NCBI GenBank assembly: GCA_030835135.1
Contig: JAUQWO010000075.1
Location: forward strand, 399,330-463,329
Source: Bacteroidota bacterium
GTDB taxonomy: Bacteria > Bacteroidota > Ignavibacteria > UBA10030 > UBA6906
Length of the DNA: 64,000 nucleotides
Direction of reading: 5' to 3'
This document shows positions 34,535 through 43,673 of the stretch, in pieces (within the stretch, counting starts at the first letter, position 1; each line of letters begins with the position of its first letter). A program made the translations under genes and the position numbers. A model generated the notes under the pieces. That model searched no databases. It saw nothing but the letters and a program-made list of their open reading frames with translations, and was not told where the DNA came from.

Positions 34535-37387
34535 ATGAACACCGCGGAATGCAGGGCATTGCTGGACACGGCGAAGCGGTACGGTGAGGATGGCAAACCT
34601 CTTCATGCCGGACAGATATACCGCCGCGTGATGAAGGTGCTTCCCGAATGTGAGGAGCCCTACCTGCAACTGGCGGGGCTCGCGCTTGCGGGGAGGAACA
34701 CGGGGGAGGCGATGCGGCTGCTGCGGGAAGGTTCTCTCCGCTGTGTGGATCCCACGCGGTGCCGCATGATGCTTGCGGACCTGACACTTCAGCGCGGCGA
34801 GTGCAGTGCGGCGGTGGAGAGTCTGGCCCCGCTCATTGCCGGGAAGAATCCGCACGTTCACTATCGCCTCGCCATCGCGTTCCTCCGTCTCGGACGCATG
34901 GCGGATGCGGAGATCGCGGCGCGCCGGGCGGTGGCCCTGGATGGACGGCTGGCCGAGGCCCAGGAGATCCTGGGCGAAGTGCTGCTTGCCACGCAGCGCC
35001 CCGGCGAGGCCACCGTCGTCCTCCGGCGGGCGGTGCGGATCGATCCGCTCAGCGGCCGGCGGCACCGGCTGCTCGGACAGGCGTTGGCGCGGGGGCGGAA
35101 CATAACAGAGGCACTGGAGGCGTTCATCATGGCTGCCGAGCTGGATCCGGAGGATGCGCAGGCATGGCAGGGATGCGGGGAGGCACATCTGCGGCTGCAC
35201 CATCCGGCCGAGGCCGAGCTTGCCTTGCGTCATGCGGTCGAACTCGATCCCGGATCGGCCGACGCACAGACCGCGCTGGGTGAACTTTTCATGCAAAAGG
35301 GAGATATGGAAAACGCGCTTTCAGCTTTCGCCGCGGCCTTGCGCTGCGTTCCAGGACATCAGCGCGCGCTTGACGGCCGTCTGCAGGCGAGCATGCGTTC
35401 GATCCGGGTGATGGATCGCCTCGCGCTGTTCATCGTGAGCATGGTGATGATGACCTGCGTGGCCGTGGCCCAGCAGGGTGACCCCGGCCAGGCGTCGCTC
35501 CTCTTCGACCGCGCGCTGCGCGAATACGAGAGCGGGCGGTTCGCGCAGGCCGCCGCCGCGTTCGATGCGACGGTGCAGGCCGATCCCTCCGGCGCGCGTG
35601 TCACTGCAGCACTCATCATGTGGGGGAAGTCGCTCTACATGATCGACGAGAATCTCCAGAGCGCCCGGGTGGTCCGCACCTTGCTGGCGGATCATCCGGA
35701 CACAAGATATGCCGCCGATGCGCACTATATCCTCGGCGGGATCTATCGCCGCATCGGCCGGGCGGAGGATGCCATGGCGGAGGTGTTGCGGGCGTGGGAA
35801 CTGATGCCGCAGCCGGAGCCGCCGCGACTTGCCGAAGATATCATCACCATCGCGGACACGGTTGCCTCCTCCGGACTCTCCCGTGCGGCACTGCAGCGCT
35901 TCCTGGCGGGGACCACCAACCCCGAGCGGCGCGCATTCCTCCGGATGAGGATCGCGGAGAACGAAGCCGCGGCGGAGAACACACTGGCGGCGCGGCTGGC
36001 GCTCGATTCTCTCCTTGCCGAATTCCCGATCGAGGCATCTCGTCCGCGCGTCCGTGCCCTGCGGAACCGCCTGGCCGAACGCAGCGACGTGCACCTCGGT
36101 GTGCTCCTCCCGTTGATGCGCAATGGCGATCCGACCGCCGCGAGGGAGATCGCACAGGATGTGTATGATGGGATCAGGTATGCGGTGGACCGGTTCACGG
36201 AGGATCCCGACCGGCGGGTCAATGTCACCGTCGTGCCGTTCGATACCGAGCGGGACCCGGTGATCGCTGCACGGGGTGTGCGGACACTTGCCGCGGATGA
36301 GAAGGTGGTGGCGATCATCGGACCGGTGTTCTCGAGTTCTGCCGTGGGCGCGGCGCGCGCTGCCGAAGAGGCCGGCGTCCCGTTGATCACGCCGACCGCC
36401 AATGCCAATGGCATCGCGGGGGTCGGCCCGAATGTCTTCCAGGCGAACCCTGACTATGAGATGCGCGGGAAAGCCATGGCCCAGTATGCCATCAAGACCC
36501 TCGGGTTCAAACGTGTCGCCGTGCTCGCACCATCCGATTCCTACGGCCGGTTCCTGGCCCAGGCCTTCGCGGACGAGGTCAAACGACAGGGTGGACAGGT
36601 CCTCGCATCCGAGTGGTATGAACGCAAGACTTCGGACATGACGAAACAGCTCCGCGCCATCCGGCGTGCCGGCCTCCACGCGGGTTCTGATCCGCTCATC
36701 TCATTCGGCGGCAAGAAGCGACTGGGCGAATTGATGAAGCTTGCGGGTCTCGGTGTTCCGGTGAAAAAGCTCGACTCCCTCATGGCCAAAGGAGCGACCG
36801 TCAGCGTCGCCTCGCTCGTCGGTCCGGATGCCGTACCCAAACTCGACTCTCTGGGCATCACTGTCGTGTACAATGATGTGTATCTGGACAGTCTGGACAT
36901 ACCGGTGACCACGATCGACGGCCTGTATCTGCCGATCGGCACCCCGGAGGAGATCGGTATCGTCACCTCCCAGATCGTGTATTTCAATCTCCACGCGCAG
37001 CTGCTCGGGAGCGGTGAATGGAACGCGCTGGAGGAGCTGGATGCGAACCGGCGGTACTGCACCGGCATCGTGTTCGAGTCGGACTCCTATGCGGACAGTA
37101 TCCTTGCCGGCCGGGGTGAATGGGCCGCGGCATACAGTGCGGCCATGAAGCGTGCACCCACGAAGCATACGCTGTACGGGTACGACACCGCGGGGCTGCT
37201 TCTCTCACAGTTCCGCGCCGGGTCCACGACCCGGGCGGGCCTGCGGAGGTCCCTGCTGGATGTGAACGGTTATCCGGGGCTTCACGCACGCATCGGATTC
37301 TCCGCGGGGCGGGTGAACACCTGGCTGCCGATCCTGCAATTCGACGGACGGAATGTGCTCCGCGTGGATGAGATCAAAACGGAGTAG
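34535..37387 (+). CDS. TPR protein joined to a type-1 periplasmic-binding-fold domain
   Basis: A continuous 950-residue frame with an unusual order. Residues 1 to about 285 are soluble tetratricopeptide repeats. Around residues 293-315 comes a segment that looks like a secretory signal (MDRLALFIVSMVMMTCVAVA, then QQGDP). More TPR-like helices follow to about 510, then a LivJ-like type-1 binding fold from about 515 (VHLGVLLPL) to the end, with AIIGPVFSSSAVGAARAAEE near 590. Either the protein spans the inner membrane once, or translation restarts at the ATG at 35393 to give a 664-residue secreted TPR-binding-fold protein of LpoA-like architecture. A GTG at 34529 is an alternative start. Function unknown; it may sense a ligand or help peptidoglycan synthesis. 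Confidence 0.75.
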   Translation: MNTAECRALLDTAKRYGEDGKPLHAGQIYRRVMKVLPECEEPYLQLAGLALAGRNTGEAMRLLREGSLRCVDPTRCRMMLADLTLQRGECSAAVESLAPLIAGKNPHVHYRLAIAFLRLGRMADAEIAARRAVALDGRLAEAQEILGEVLLATQRPGEATVVLRRAVRIDPLSGRRHRLLGQALARGRNITEALEAFIMAAELDPEDAQAWQGCGEAHLRLHHPAEAELALRHAVELDPGSADAQTALGELFMQKGDMENALSAFAAALRCVPGHQRALDGRLQASMRSIRVMDRLALFIVSMVMMTCVAVAQQGDPGQASLLFDRALREYESGRFAQAAAAFDATVQADPSGARVTAALIMWGKSLYMIDENLQSARVVRTLLADHPDTRYAADAHYILGGIYRRIGRAEDAMAEVLRAWELMPQPEPPRLAEDIITIADTVASSGLSRAALQRFLAGTTNPERRAFLRMRIAENEAAAENTLAARLALDSLLAEFPIEASRPRVRALRNRLAERSDVHLGVLLPLMRNGDPTAAREIAQDVYDGIRYAVDRFTEDPDRRVNVTVVPFDTERDPVIAARGVRTLAADEKVVAIIGPVFSSSAVGAARAAEEAGVPLITPTANANGIAGVGPNVFQANPDYEMRGKAMAQYAIKTLGFKRVAVLAPSDSYGRFLAQAFADEVKRQGGQVLASEWYERKTSDMTKQLRAIRRAGLHAGSDPLISFGGKKRLGELMKLAGLGVPVKKLDSLMAKGATVSVASLVGPDAVPKLDSLGITVVYNDVYLDSLDIPVTTIDGLYLPIGTPEEIGIVTSQIVYFNLHAQLLGSGEWNALEELDANRRYCTGIVFESDSYADSILAGRGEWAAAYSAAMKRAPTKHTLYGYDTAGLLLSQFRAGSTTRAGLRRSLLDVNGYPGLHARIGFSAGRVNTWLPILQFDGRNVLRVDEIKTE

Positions 37388-38063
37388 CGCCCCGATCCCG
37401 CTCTGGCCGCGCGACGACCGTCCGCGGGAGAAGCTCATCCGGGGAGGGGTCCATACACTCTCGGATGTCGAGCTGATGGCCCTCATCCTCCGGACAGGGA
37501 ACGGGGAGCGTAGCGCTCTCGACCTGGCCCGTGAGCTCTACGCGCGGGAGAGGTCGCTCCGCCGCATCGGGACGCGGACCCCGGGGGAGCTCATGCGCCT
37601 GCAGGGGATAGGGCCGGCCAAGGCGGTGGAGATCCTTGCGGCGTTCGAACTGGGCCGGAGAGCCCAGGCCGAGCAGGATGAGCCCCGTCCCATCCTCCGT
37701 TCGCCTGCCGATGTCGCGAGACGGATGATACCACTGCTCCGCGACCGGAAAAATGAAGTGTTTTATGTGCTGATCCTGGACGCGAAAAACGCACTCTCGA
37801 TCGATATCGAGCTGTCCGTGGGCACCCTCAATGCCAGCCTCGTCCATCCGCGTGAGGTGTACAAGGCCGCCATCGACAATGGGGCCGCTTCGATCATTGT
37901 CGTCCATAACCACCCCAGCGGGAATCCGGAGCCCAGCGGCGAGGATATCGAGATCACCCGGCAGCTGGCCGAGGCCGGACGGATCGTGGGTATCCCCCTG
38001 CACGACCATGTCATCGTGGCGGGGGAGTTCTATACCAGCCATGCGGAGCGAGGGTTGCTTTAA
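37368..38063 (+). CDS. radC: RadC-family JAB/MPN domain protein
   Basis: The 231-residue protein has an N-terminal helix-hairpin-helix part (ELMRLQGIGPAKAVEILAAFELG) and a C-terminal JAMM metal-binding domain with HNHPSGNPEPSGEDIEIT near residue 180. RadC was once tied to DNA repair, but its biochemical role remains unproven. The exact start is uncertain: ATG codons at 37353 and 37368 both lie inside the 3' end of the preceding gene, giving a 20-35 base overlap. It ends the long run beginning at aroB. Confidence 0.9.
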   Translation: MRSKRSSAPIPLWPRDDRPREKLIRGGVHTLSDVELMALILRTGNGERSALDLARELYARERSLRRIGTRTPGELMRLQGIGPAKAVEILAAFELGRRAQAEQDEPRPILRSPADVARRMIPLLRDRKNEVFYVLILDAKNALSIDIELSVGTLNASLVHPREVYKAAIDNGAASIIVVHNHPSGNPEPSGEDIEITRQLAEAGRIVGIPLHDHVIVAGEFYTSHAERGLL

Positions 38064-38095
38064 TGGTTTCCCCGAACCTCACCACAAATAATCAT

Positions 38096-38124
38096 TTGAC
38101 AAACCATCAAATTTTTGCTATGTT
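38096..38124 (+). promoter_or_regulatory. Strong consensus sigma70-type promoter of the envelope gene pair
   Basis: TTGACA (38096-38101) and TATGTT (38119-38124) with a 17-base spacer lie in an AT-rich stretch, about 64 bases before a start codon that has a perfect AGGAGG ribosome site. This suggests high expression. Confidence 0.7.
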
Positions 38125-38187
38125 CTGATAACCTGCGTGGCTATGATAGTATCTCATCTCTTAGTTCAAACTCTCAGGAGGGTTCTC

Positions 38188-38457
38188 ATGTACAGACTCA
38201 ACAAGAAGGTCACGACCATTGGGGTGACGCTTCTTTTCGCCGGCTCGATGCTGCTGGCGGGTTGCTCATCCGGGCCCGACGAGGCCCAGCTGAAGCAGCT
38301 CCAGTCGCTGAAGGACGAAGTGGCCCAGCTGGAAAAAGAAGTGAAGGCAAAGCAAGCGGAAAAGGCAGATCTCGACCGCGTTATTGCCGAAAAGAATGCA
38401 AAACTCAAGAAATGCAACGACGATCAGGCGATCGTGAAGCAGCGGCTCGCAAAGTGA
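38188..38457 (+). CDS. Small coiled-coil lipoprotein
   Basis: An 89-residue predicted lipoprotein. The signal peptide ends in LLAGC (Cys about residue 26). The mature part is an almost uninterrupted heptad coiled coil rich in Lys, Glu and Gln, with a single other Cys near residue 76. Its size and build resemble Lpp-type structural lipoproteins, but the C-terminus (KQRLAK) is only Lpp-like in ending with Lys. The ATG at 38188 has a perfect AGGAGG before it and a consensus promoter farther up. The next gene, 25 bases on, encodes a LysM wall-binding protein, so the pair probably ties the outer membrane to peptidoglycan. Confidence 0.82.
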   Translation: MYRLNKKVTTIGVTLLFAGSMLLAGCSSGPDEAQLKQLQSLKDEVAQLEKEVKAKQAEKADLDRVIAEKNAKLKKCNDDQAIVKQRLAK

Positions 38458-38482
38458 CACACATACAGAGGAGCATTAACCG

Positions 38483-39289
38483 ATGAAATTGAACAGTGTT
38501 CTCTTCTTTATGCTCGCCGCTTTGCTCGTGTTCTCCGTCGGTCTCGCGACCGCTCAGGAAATGACGAAAGAGCAGTGGCAGCAGGAAATCACCAAGTTCA
38601 CCAAGACGCGCGATGATCTGCAGGGTCAACTGAAGGCCCTCGGCACCCAGATCACGGATGGTACGGCCATGTCCGCAAAGCTGGACAAGGACTGCGAAAC
38701 CTGCATGAATGAACTCTACGCCCTGGTCGGGTCGGATGCCGAAAAGGCCGCCGCCTACCGTGCAGAGGTCGATGCAGCAGAAGCAAAAGCCAATGAACTC
38801 ATGCGCCTGTCGGATGCGGACCTGATGGCCCGCAGCGGCGAGGTCGCCGAGCTCGAGGCAAAGGTGAAGGAACTGTGGGGCAATAAGCTGTCGCTCATCC
38901 CCGAGTTCTGGGACCGCCTGACGGCCATTGACACCAAGGTGAAGAGCCTTCAGGATACGCTGGCGAAGCAGGTGAAGGTGTACACGGTCGGTACGTGGGC
39001 TCAGGACCGCGACTGCCTCTGGAACATCTCCAAGAAGCCGGACATCTATGACAACGCATGGCTGTGGCCGCGCATCTGGCAGGGCAACCGCGACCAGATC
39101 AAGGACCCGGATGTGATCAAGCAGGGTATGAAGCTGACCATCCCGAAGGGCACGGAAATGTCCGCCGAAGAGAAGACCGCGGCGCGCAAGTACTATTCGC
39201 GCAAGGCAGCCGCAGCGGCCGCCGCAGCAGCAGCGATGGCTCCGGCAGCAGCACCGGCCCAGACGCCTCCCCCGGCTCCGGCCAAGTAA
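38483..39289 (+). CDS. Secreted coiled-coil protein with a C-terminal LysM domain
   Basis: A 268-residue exported protein: signal peptide at residues 1-24 (ending LATAQ), a long coiled-coil region to about 165, then a LysM-type module (VYTVGTWAQDRDCLWNIS through DPDVIKQGMKLTIPKG, about 168-225). The final 35 residues are an Ala/Pro tail rich in AAA and APAQ steps. LysM domains bind N-acetylglucosamine of peptidoglycan, so a periplasmic scaffold role is likely. It is paired with the small lipoprotein upstream under one strong promoter and closed by a strong terminator. The two Cys of DCETCMN near residue 73 could form a disulphide. Confidence 0.85.
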   Translation: MKLNSVLFFMLAALLVFSVGLATAQEMTKEQWQQEITKFTKTRDDLQGQLKALGTQITDGTAMSAKLDKDCETCMNELYALVGSDAEKAAAYRAEVDAAEAKANELMRLSDADLMARSGEVAELEAKVKELWGNKLSLIPEFWDRLTAIDTKVKSLQDTLAKQVKVYTVGTWAQDRDCLWNISKKPDIYDNAWLWPRIWQGNRDQIKDPDVIKQGMKLTIPKGTEMSAEEKTAARKYYSRKAAAAAAAAAAMAPAAAPAQTPPPAPAK

Positions 39290-39315
39290 GGATCAATGAC
39301 GTTGACGTTGTCACG

Positions 39316-39351
39316 AACCCCCTTTCCTGTGCACGCACAGGGAAGGGGGTT
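39316..39351 (+). terminator. Strong terminator after the LysM protein gene
   Basis: AACCCCCTTTCCTGTG pairs with CACAGGGAAGGGGGTT over 16 positions (one G-T pair), with a CACG loop and a following TTCTCTGTT. It isolates the envelope pair from phoH. Confidence 0.8.
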
Positions 39352-39371
39352 TCTCTGTTCAGAGAGGGTTG

Positions 39372-40367
39372 ATGCGAGGCATGACTGAGAAGAAGATACG
39401 GATCGAGGGGACCGATGCGCTGAGCCTCCTCGGCCTGCAGGACGCGAACCTCGAACTCATCGAGCGCCGGTTCGATGCGACCGTCGTGGTGCGTGGCGAC
39501 ATGATCACGCTCAAGGGTTCCCAGGAGGAGGTGGACCAGCTCGAGCGCATCTTCAAAGAACTTCTCTTCCTCCTCCGGAAGAACGGTACCCTGTCCCTGA
39601 ATGATGTCGAGACCGTGCTCGATCTGGTCGTCGCCAACGGCGAGCCCGCGGTCCCCGGCACCGTGGCCTCCACGCTGTCGGGCGACGATATGGACAGCGT
39701 GATCCTTTTCGCCCGGAACCATATCATCCGCGCGAAGACGCAAGGGCAACGCGACTACCTGCGGCAGATCCGCACCAACGATATCGTCTTTGCCGTCGGC
39801 CCCGCCGGCACCGGCAAGACCTATCTCGCCGTGGCCTTCGCCGTCGCAAGCCTGAAGAACAACGAGATCACGAAGATCGTCCTCACCCGCCCGGCCGTGG
39901 AAGCAGGAGAGAGTCTCGGGTTCCTGCCGGGCGACCTCAAAGAGAAGATCGACCCGTACCTGCGGCCGCTCTACGACGCGCTCGATGATATGATCCCCGC
40001 CGAGAAACTCCGGGCCTACATCGAGAAGCGTGTCATCGAGATCGCGCCCCTGGCCTACATGCGCGGACGGACACTGAACAACGCGTTCGTGATCCTGGAT
40101 GAGGCCCAGAATGCATCCGCGATGCAGATGAAGATGTTCCTCACGCGCCTCGGGCCGAACTCACGGGCGATCGTCACAGGCGACGTGACGCAGATCGACC
40201 TCCCCTCGAAGCAGAGCTCCGGTCTGGTCCAGATCCAGGATGTCTTGCGGGGCGTGGAAGGGATCTCGTTCGTGTACTTCGACCGCAACGATGTCGTTCG
40301 CCACCGGCTGGTGAAGGATATCATCGATGCGTACGAGAAGTTCCATGGGAGCGGAGACCAGCAGTAA
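39372..40367 (+). CDS. phoH: PhoH-family ATPase
   Basis: Cytoplasmic ATPase of the PhoH/YbeZ family, linked to RNA metabolism and ribosome quality control. The N-terminal KH-like part spans about residues 1-100. The ATPase domain has Walker A GPAGTGKTYLAVA near residue 140 and Walker B FVILDEAQNAS near 237, with the typical RPAVEAGESLGFLPGDL stretch between. The length is about 331 residues. The ATG at 39372 is close behind AGAGGG; an ATG at 39381 is the alternative. The usual partner ybeY does not follow; mazG instead converges and overlaps by 47 bases. Confidence 0.93.
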   Translation: MRGMTEKKIRIEGTDALSLLGLQDANLELIERRFDATVVVRGDMITLKGSQEEVDQLERIFKELLFLLRKNGTLSLNDVETVLDLVVANGEPAVPGTVASTLSGDDMDSVILFARNHIIRAKTQGQRDYLRQIRTNDIVFAVGPAGTGKTYLAVAFAVASLKNNEITKIVLTRPAVEAGESLGFLPGDLKEKIDPYLRPLYDALDDMIPAEKLRAYIEKRVIEIAPLAYMRGRTLNNAFVILDEAQNASAMQMKMFLTRLGPNSRAIVTGDVTQIDLPSKQSSGLVQIQDVLRGVEGISFVYFDRNDVVRHRLVKDIIDAYEKFHGSGDQQ

Positions 40368-41154
40368 CACGTCTGCCTTTCTTCTTCGCTTCCTCCCATA
40401 ACGCATCCATCTCTTCCAGGGTGCTGTCATGCGCGGTCTTGCCGCGCTTCGCGAGCTGTGCTTCGATGTAGTGGAACCGCTTCGTGAATTTCCCGATGGT
40501 CCCGCGCAGCGCGTGCTCGGGGTTGATCTTCAGGAACCGTGCATAGTTCACGAGCGCGAACAGGAGGTCGCCGAATTCTTCCTCTTTCTTCGGGTGCCGG
40601 CCATCGCGCAGCGCCTCCCGGACCTCTTCGAGTTCCTCCCGCACCTTCTTCCAGACCTGGTCCTCATTCTCCCAATCGAACCCGACCTTCGCGGCGCGCT
40701 GCTGTACCCGGAGCGCGCGGAGCAGCGCGGGCATGGAAGGCGGGACGCCTTCAAGCACCGACGTGCGCCCCTCCTTCATCTTGATCCGCTCCCAGTTCTG
40801 CTTCACCTGATCCGCGGTGCCCGCCTTCGCGCTCCCAAACACATGCGGATGGCGGCGGATGAGCTTCTCCGTCTCCTGCCGGAGCACATCCCGGAATGTG
40901 AATTCACCCGCCTGCTCCGCGATGGTCGCCTGCAGGATCACATGCAGCAGCAGGTCCCCGAGTTCCTTGCTCAACTCCGTCATGTCGTTCCGGTCCAGCG
41001 CTTCCACCACCTCGTACGTCTCCTCGATGAGGCTGTGCCGGAGCGACCGGTGGGTCTGCTTGCGGTCCCACGGACAGTCGCGCCGCAGCCGGCGGACGAC
41101 GCGGATGAATGCTTCCATGTCCTTGTGCGGGATCGGGGGGTACGAACGTGCCAT
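40321..41154 (-). CDS. mazG: Nucleoside triphosphate pyrophosphohydrolase MazG
   Basis: House-cleaning all-alpha NTP pyrophosphatase. Both tandem MazG domains are present in 277 residues. The first has the metal motif EETYEVVEALDRND with KELGDLLLHV near residue 44-70. The second has REELEEVREALRDG with EEEFGDLLFALVNYARF near 170-205. The protein starts near PPIPHKDMEAFIRVVRRLR, and an internal Met at residue 13 could also serve. Its last 47 bases overlap the end of phoH in antisense. Confidence 0.94.
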   Translation of the reverse strand: MARSYPPIPHKDMEAFIRVVRRLRRDCPWDRKQTHRSLRHSLIEETYEVVEALDRNDMTELSKELGDLLLHVILQATIAEQAGEFTFRDVLRQETEKLIRRHPHVFGSAKAGTADQVKQNWERIKMKEGRTSVLEGVPPSMPALLRALRVQQRAAKVGFDWENEDQVWKKVREELEEVREALRDGRHPKKEEEFGDLLFALVNYARFLKINPEHALRGTIGKFTKRFHYIEAQLAKRGKTAHDSTLEEMDALWEEAKKKGRRVTAGLRSHGTSRTHR

Positions 41155-41219
41155 GGGGCTGCCAGTTGAGTGGTGGGTGTATGGTGCGAACGCTCCAACC
41201 TAGGCAAAAGGGGTTTGAC

Positions 41220-41248
41220 TTGCAAACGTTCCGCGTTCTTGCTATCCT
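41220..41248 (+). promoter_or_regulatory. Predicted promoter for the amidohydrolase gene
   Basis: TTGCAA (41220-41225) and TATCCT (41243-41248) with a 17-base spacer, 38 bases before the ATG at 41287. Confidence 0.45.
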
Positions 41249-41286
41249 TCTGTCGAATTCCATTCTTCCCTTCCGGACCTGCCACC

Positions 41287-42957
41287 ATGCGCACGATCAT
41301 CATCGGAACCCTGGCTGCGGTCGCCATCGTCCTCGTCCTCTGGTACCTCTTCCATCCCACGCACGCCACGCTCATCCTGACGAACGGCGTGATCCATACC
41401 GTCGACGACAGCATGCACATCGTGGAGGCGATCGCGATCGAAGGAGACCGCATCGTGGGGTGCGGAACCACGAAGGAGATCATCCACGGGTTCACCGCTG
41501 ATGAGGTGGTGGACCTGGAAGGCAAGGCTGTGTACCCCGGGTTCACCGATGCCCACGCCCACCTCGAAGGGCTCGGCATTGCCATGATGACGCTCGATCT
41601 GACCGGCGACACCTCGATCGCTGCCATCCGGGCGAGGGTGATGCAGGAAGCCCGACGCACAGGCGGCGCAGGTTGGGTGCGGGGGCGGGGCTGGGACCAG
41701 AACCGTTGGGCAGGCCGGCAATTTCCCTCGGCACGAGACCTCGAGGGCGATGAACTGACAGGCCCGGTCTTCCTGGTCCGCATCGATGGCCACGCCGCAT
41801 GGGTGAACGACCGGGCTCTTGCCATTGCTGGGATCACCGCGGCCACGCCCGACCCGGCAGGAGGGAAGATCCTCCGGAACCGCGATGGATCGCCGACGGG
41901 TGTGCTCATCGATAATGCCATCGACCTCGTCCGCCGCCGCATTCCACCTCCCACGCGTGACGAGCGCATGGAAGCGGTGCGCCTGGCAGTGGACGAGTGC
42001 CTGCGTGTCGGTCTTACGGGCGTCCATGATATGGGTGTCGATGCCGAACTGCTCGGCATCTACCAGCAACTCGAGCGTGAGGGGAGTCTGCCGTTCAGGA
42101 TCTACGCGGTCGTGGATGGTCCGGGCGCATACATGGATACCATGCTGGCACGAGGGCCGATGATCAGCGATGCCAGCGCACATCTCACCGTGCGGGCGGT
42201 GAAACTCTATGCCGACGGCGCGCTCGGTTCACGCGGGGCTGCCCTGATCGAGCCCTACACCGATGATCCCGGCAACCGCGGCATCACGATGCAATCCTCG
42301 GCCGTCCTCGACGCGTTGGTCCGTGCGGCCGTCGCCGCGGGGTTCCAGGTGTGCACGCACGCGATCGGTGACCGGGCGAACGCTCAGGTCCTCGACGCGT
42401 ATGAACGCGCGATCGCGGGCGCAGAAAAAGGTAAGGACCTCAGGCTCCGTGTCGAGCATGCGCAGGTGCTGGCACCGTCCGACGTCCCCCGCTTTGCCCG
42501 TCTCCGCGTGATCCCGTCCATGCAACCCACGCATTGTACCTCGGACATGCCCTGGGCCGTGGAGCGGCTGGGTCCGGTGCGCGCGGAAGGGGCATACGCT
42601 TGGCGCGCCCTGATCGATGCGGGGAGCATCATTCCCGCAGGATCGGATTTCCCGGTGGAACGGCCTTCGCCATTGCCCGGGTTCGCGTCCGCCGTGTCCC
42701 GCCAGGATGCGGAAGGATCCCCACCGGGTGGGTGGAATGCCGGGCAGTGTATGACCCGCGCGGAAGCGCTGAAAGCGTTCACCCGGTGGGCTGCCTATGC
42801 AGGGTTCCGCGATGACGCGTACGGAAGCATCACACCCGGGAAGGTCGCAGACCTCACGGTGCTGGAACGGGACATCATGAGCGTGCCGGTGGGTTCGATC
42901 CGTACGGTCCGGGTCGTTCTGACGATCGTCGGCGGGCGGGTAGCCTACCCCTCTTGA
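41287..42957 (+). CDS. Membrane-anchored YtcJ-type amidohydrolase
   Basis: Metal-dependent hydrolase of the amidohydrolase superfamily, 556 residues. An N-terminal hydrophobic anchor (about residues 3-20) precedes the barrel. Metal and catalytic residues are visible in TDAHAHLEGLG near residue 85, VKLYADGALGSRGA near 305, CTHAIGDRAN near 358, RVEHAQVL near 388 and the catalytic Asp in IPAGSDFPVE near 450. The closest known style is the YtcJ group, whose substrates are mostly unknown. It converges with the trkA gene, with only seven bases between them. Confidence 0.85.
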   Translation: MRTIIIGTLAAVAIVLVLWYLFHPTHATLILTNGVIHTVDDSMHIVEAIAIEGDRIVGCGTTKEIIHGFTADEVVDLEGKAVYPGFTDAHAHLEGLGIAMMTLDLTGDTSIAAIRARVMQEARRTGGAGWVRGRGWDQNRWAGRQFPSARDLEGDELTGPVFLVRIDGHAAWVNDRALAIAGITAATPDPAGGKILRNRDGSPTGVLIDNAIDLVRRRIPPPTRDERMEAVRLAVDECLRVGLTGVHDMGVDAELLGIYQQLEREGSLPFRIYAVVDGPGAYMDTMLARGPMISDASAHLTVRAVKLYADGALGSRGAALIEPYTDDPGNRGITMQSSAVLDALVRAAVAAGFQVCTHAIGDRANAQVLDAYERAIAGAEKGKDLRLRVEHAQVLAPSDVPRFARLRVIPSMQPTHCTSDMPWAVERLGPVRAEGAYAWRALIDAGSIIPAGSDFPVERPSPLPGFASAVSRQDAEGSPPGGWNAGQCMTRAEALKAFTRWAAYAGFRDDAYGSITPGKVADLTVLERDIMSVPVGSIRTVRVVLTIVGGRVAYPS

Positions 42958-42964
42958 GTTCCGG

Positions 42965-43657
42965 TCACCCCTCCAGGGTGAGCTGGATCTGCCGGGAGGA
43001 GCCGAACAGAACGAGTACATCGCGTTCCAGGACGACGGTGGTGGGCTGTGGCACACCGATGATCGCCCTGACCATCCGTCGCGACACCCCGAATACCCCG
43101 CGCCGCTCTTCGTCACGCTGAATGGTGATGAGGCTGACATCGAAGCGTTCGCGTAACCCGAGGTCCTGCACCGATCGACCCAGCATCCATGGGGGGGCGG
43201 CGACTTCCATGATCGTGTAGTTGGAGCCGAGGGTGAGCGAATTGATCACCCCCTCGAGCATCAGACTATTCGTGAGACGGTCGGCTGCTTCGACGGCGGG
43301 CATGATGATCTCTGTGATACCGAGATGCTGAAGGATCCGCTCGTGGACCGGTGTCGTACCGCGGACGATCAGGCGGCTCACTTTCAGGTCTTGCAGTTGC
43401 GATACGGCGAGCAGCGTTGCTTCGAAGTCATCGCCAATGGCGACAATGACCGCATCCATATCCTCGAGGCCGAGGCCTGCAAGCGAACGGGGTTCGGTCG
43501 CATCGGCGCACACGGTGTGTGTCACCTGATCTTTGATCTCATCCAGCCGGTCCATGCTGCTGTCCACAGCAAGCACCTCCGCCCCCCGGGTGCTGAGTGC
43601 AGATGCGAGTGAGATCCCGAAGTGGCCGAGACCGATGACCGCGAATCGACGTCCCAT
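42965..43657 (-). CDS. trkA: TrkA/KtrA-family potassium channel regulatory subunit
   Basis: Cytoplasmic RCK protein of 230 residues that gates K+ uptake in response to nucleotides. The N-terminal Rossmann domain opens with FAVIGLGHFGISLASAL and an acidic strand end (VLAVDSS). It continues with the NAD/ATP-binding ADATEPRSL, followed by the C-terminal TrkA-C ligand domain ending in VLERDVLVLFGSS. It is encoded 16 bases after the channel gene in the same direction. The single RCK unit is KtrA-like, unlike the double TrkA of E. coli. Confidence 0.93.
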   Translation of the reverse strand: MGRRFAVIGLGHFGISLASALSTRGAEVLAVDSSMDRLDEIKDQVTHTVCADATEPRSLAGLGLEDMDAVIVAIGDDFEATLLAVSQLQDLKVSRLIVRGTTPVHERILQHLGITEIIMPAVEAADRLTNSLMLEGVINSLTLGSNYTIMEVAAPPWMLGRSVQDLGLRERFDVSLITIQRDEERRGVFGVSRRMVRAIIGVPQPTTVVLERDVLVLFGSSRQIQLTLEG

Positions 43658-43673
43658 GTCCGAAGTGCCTTTC

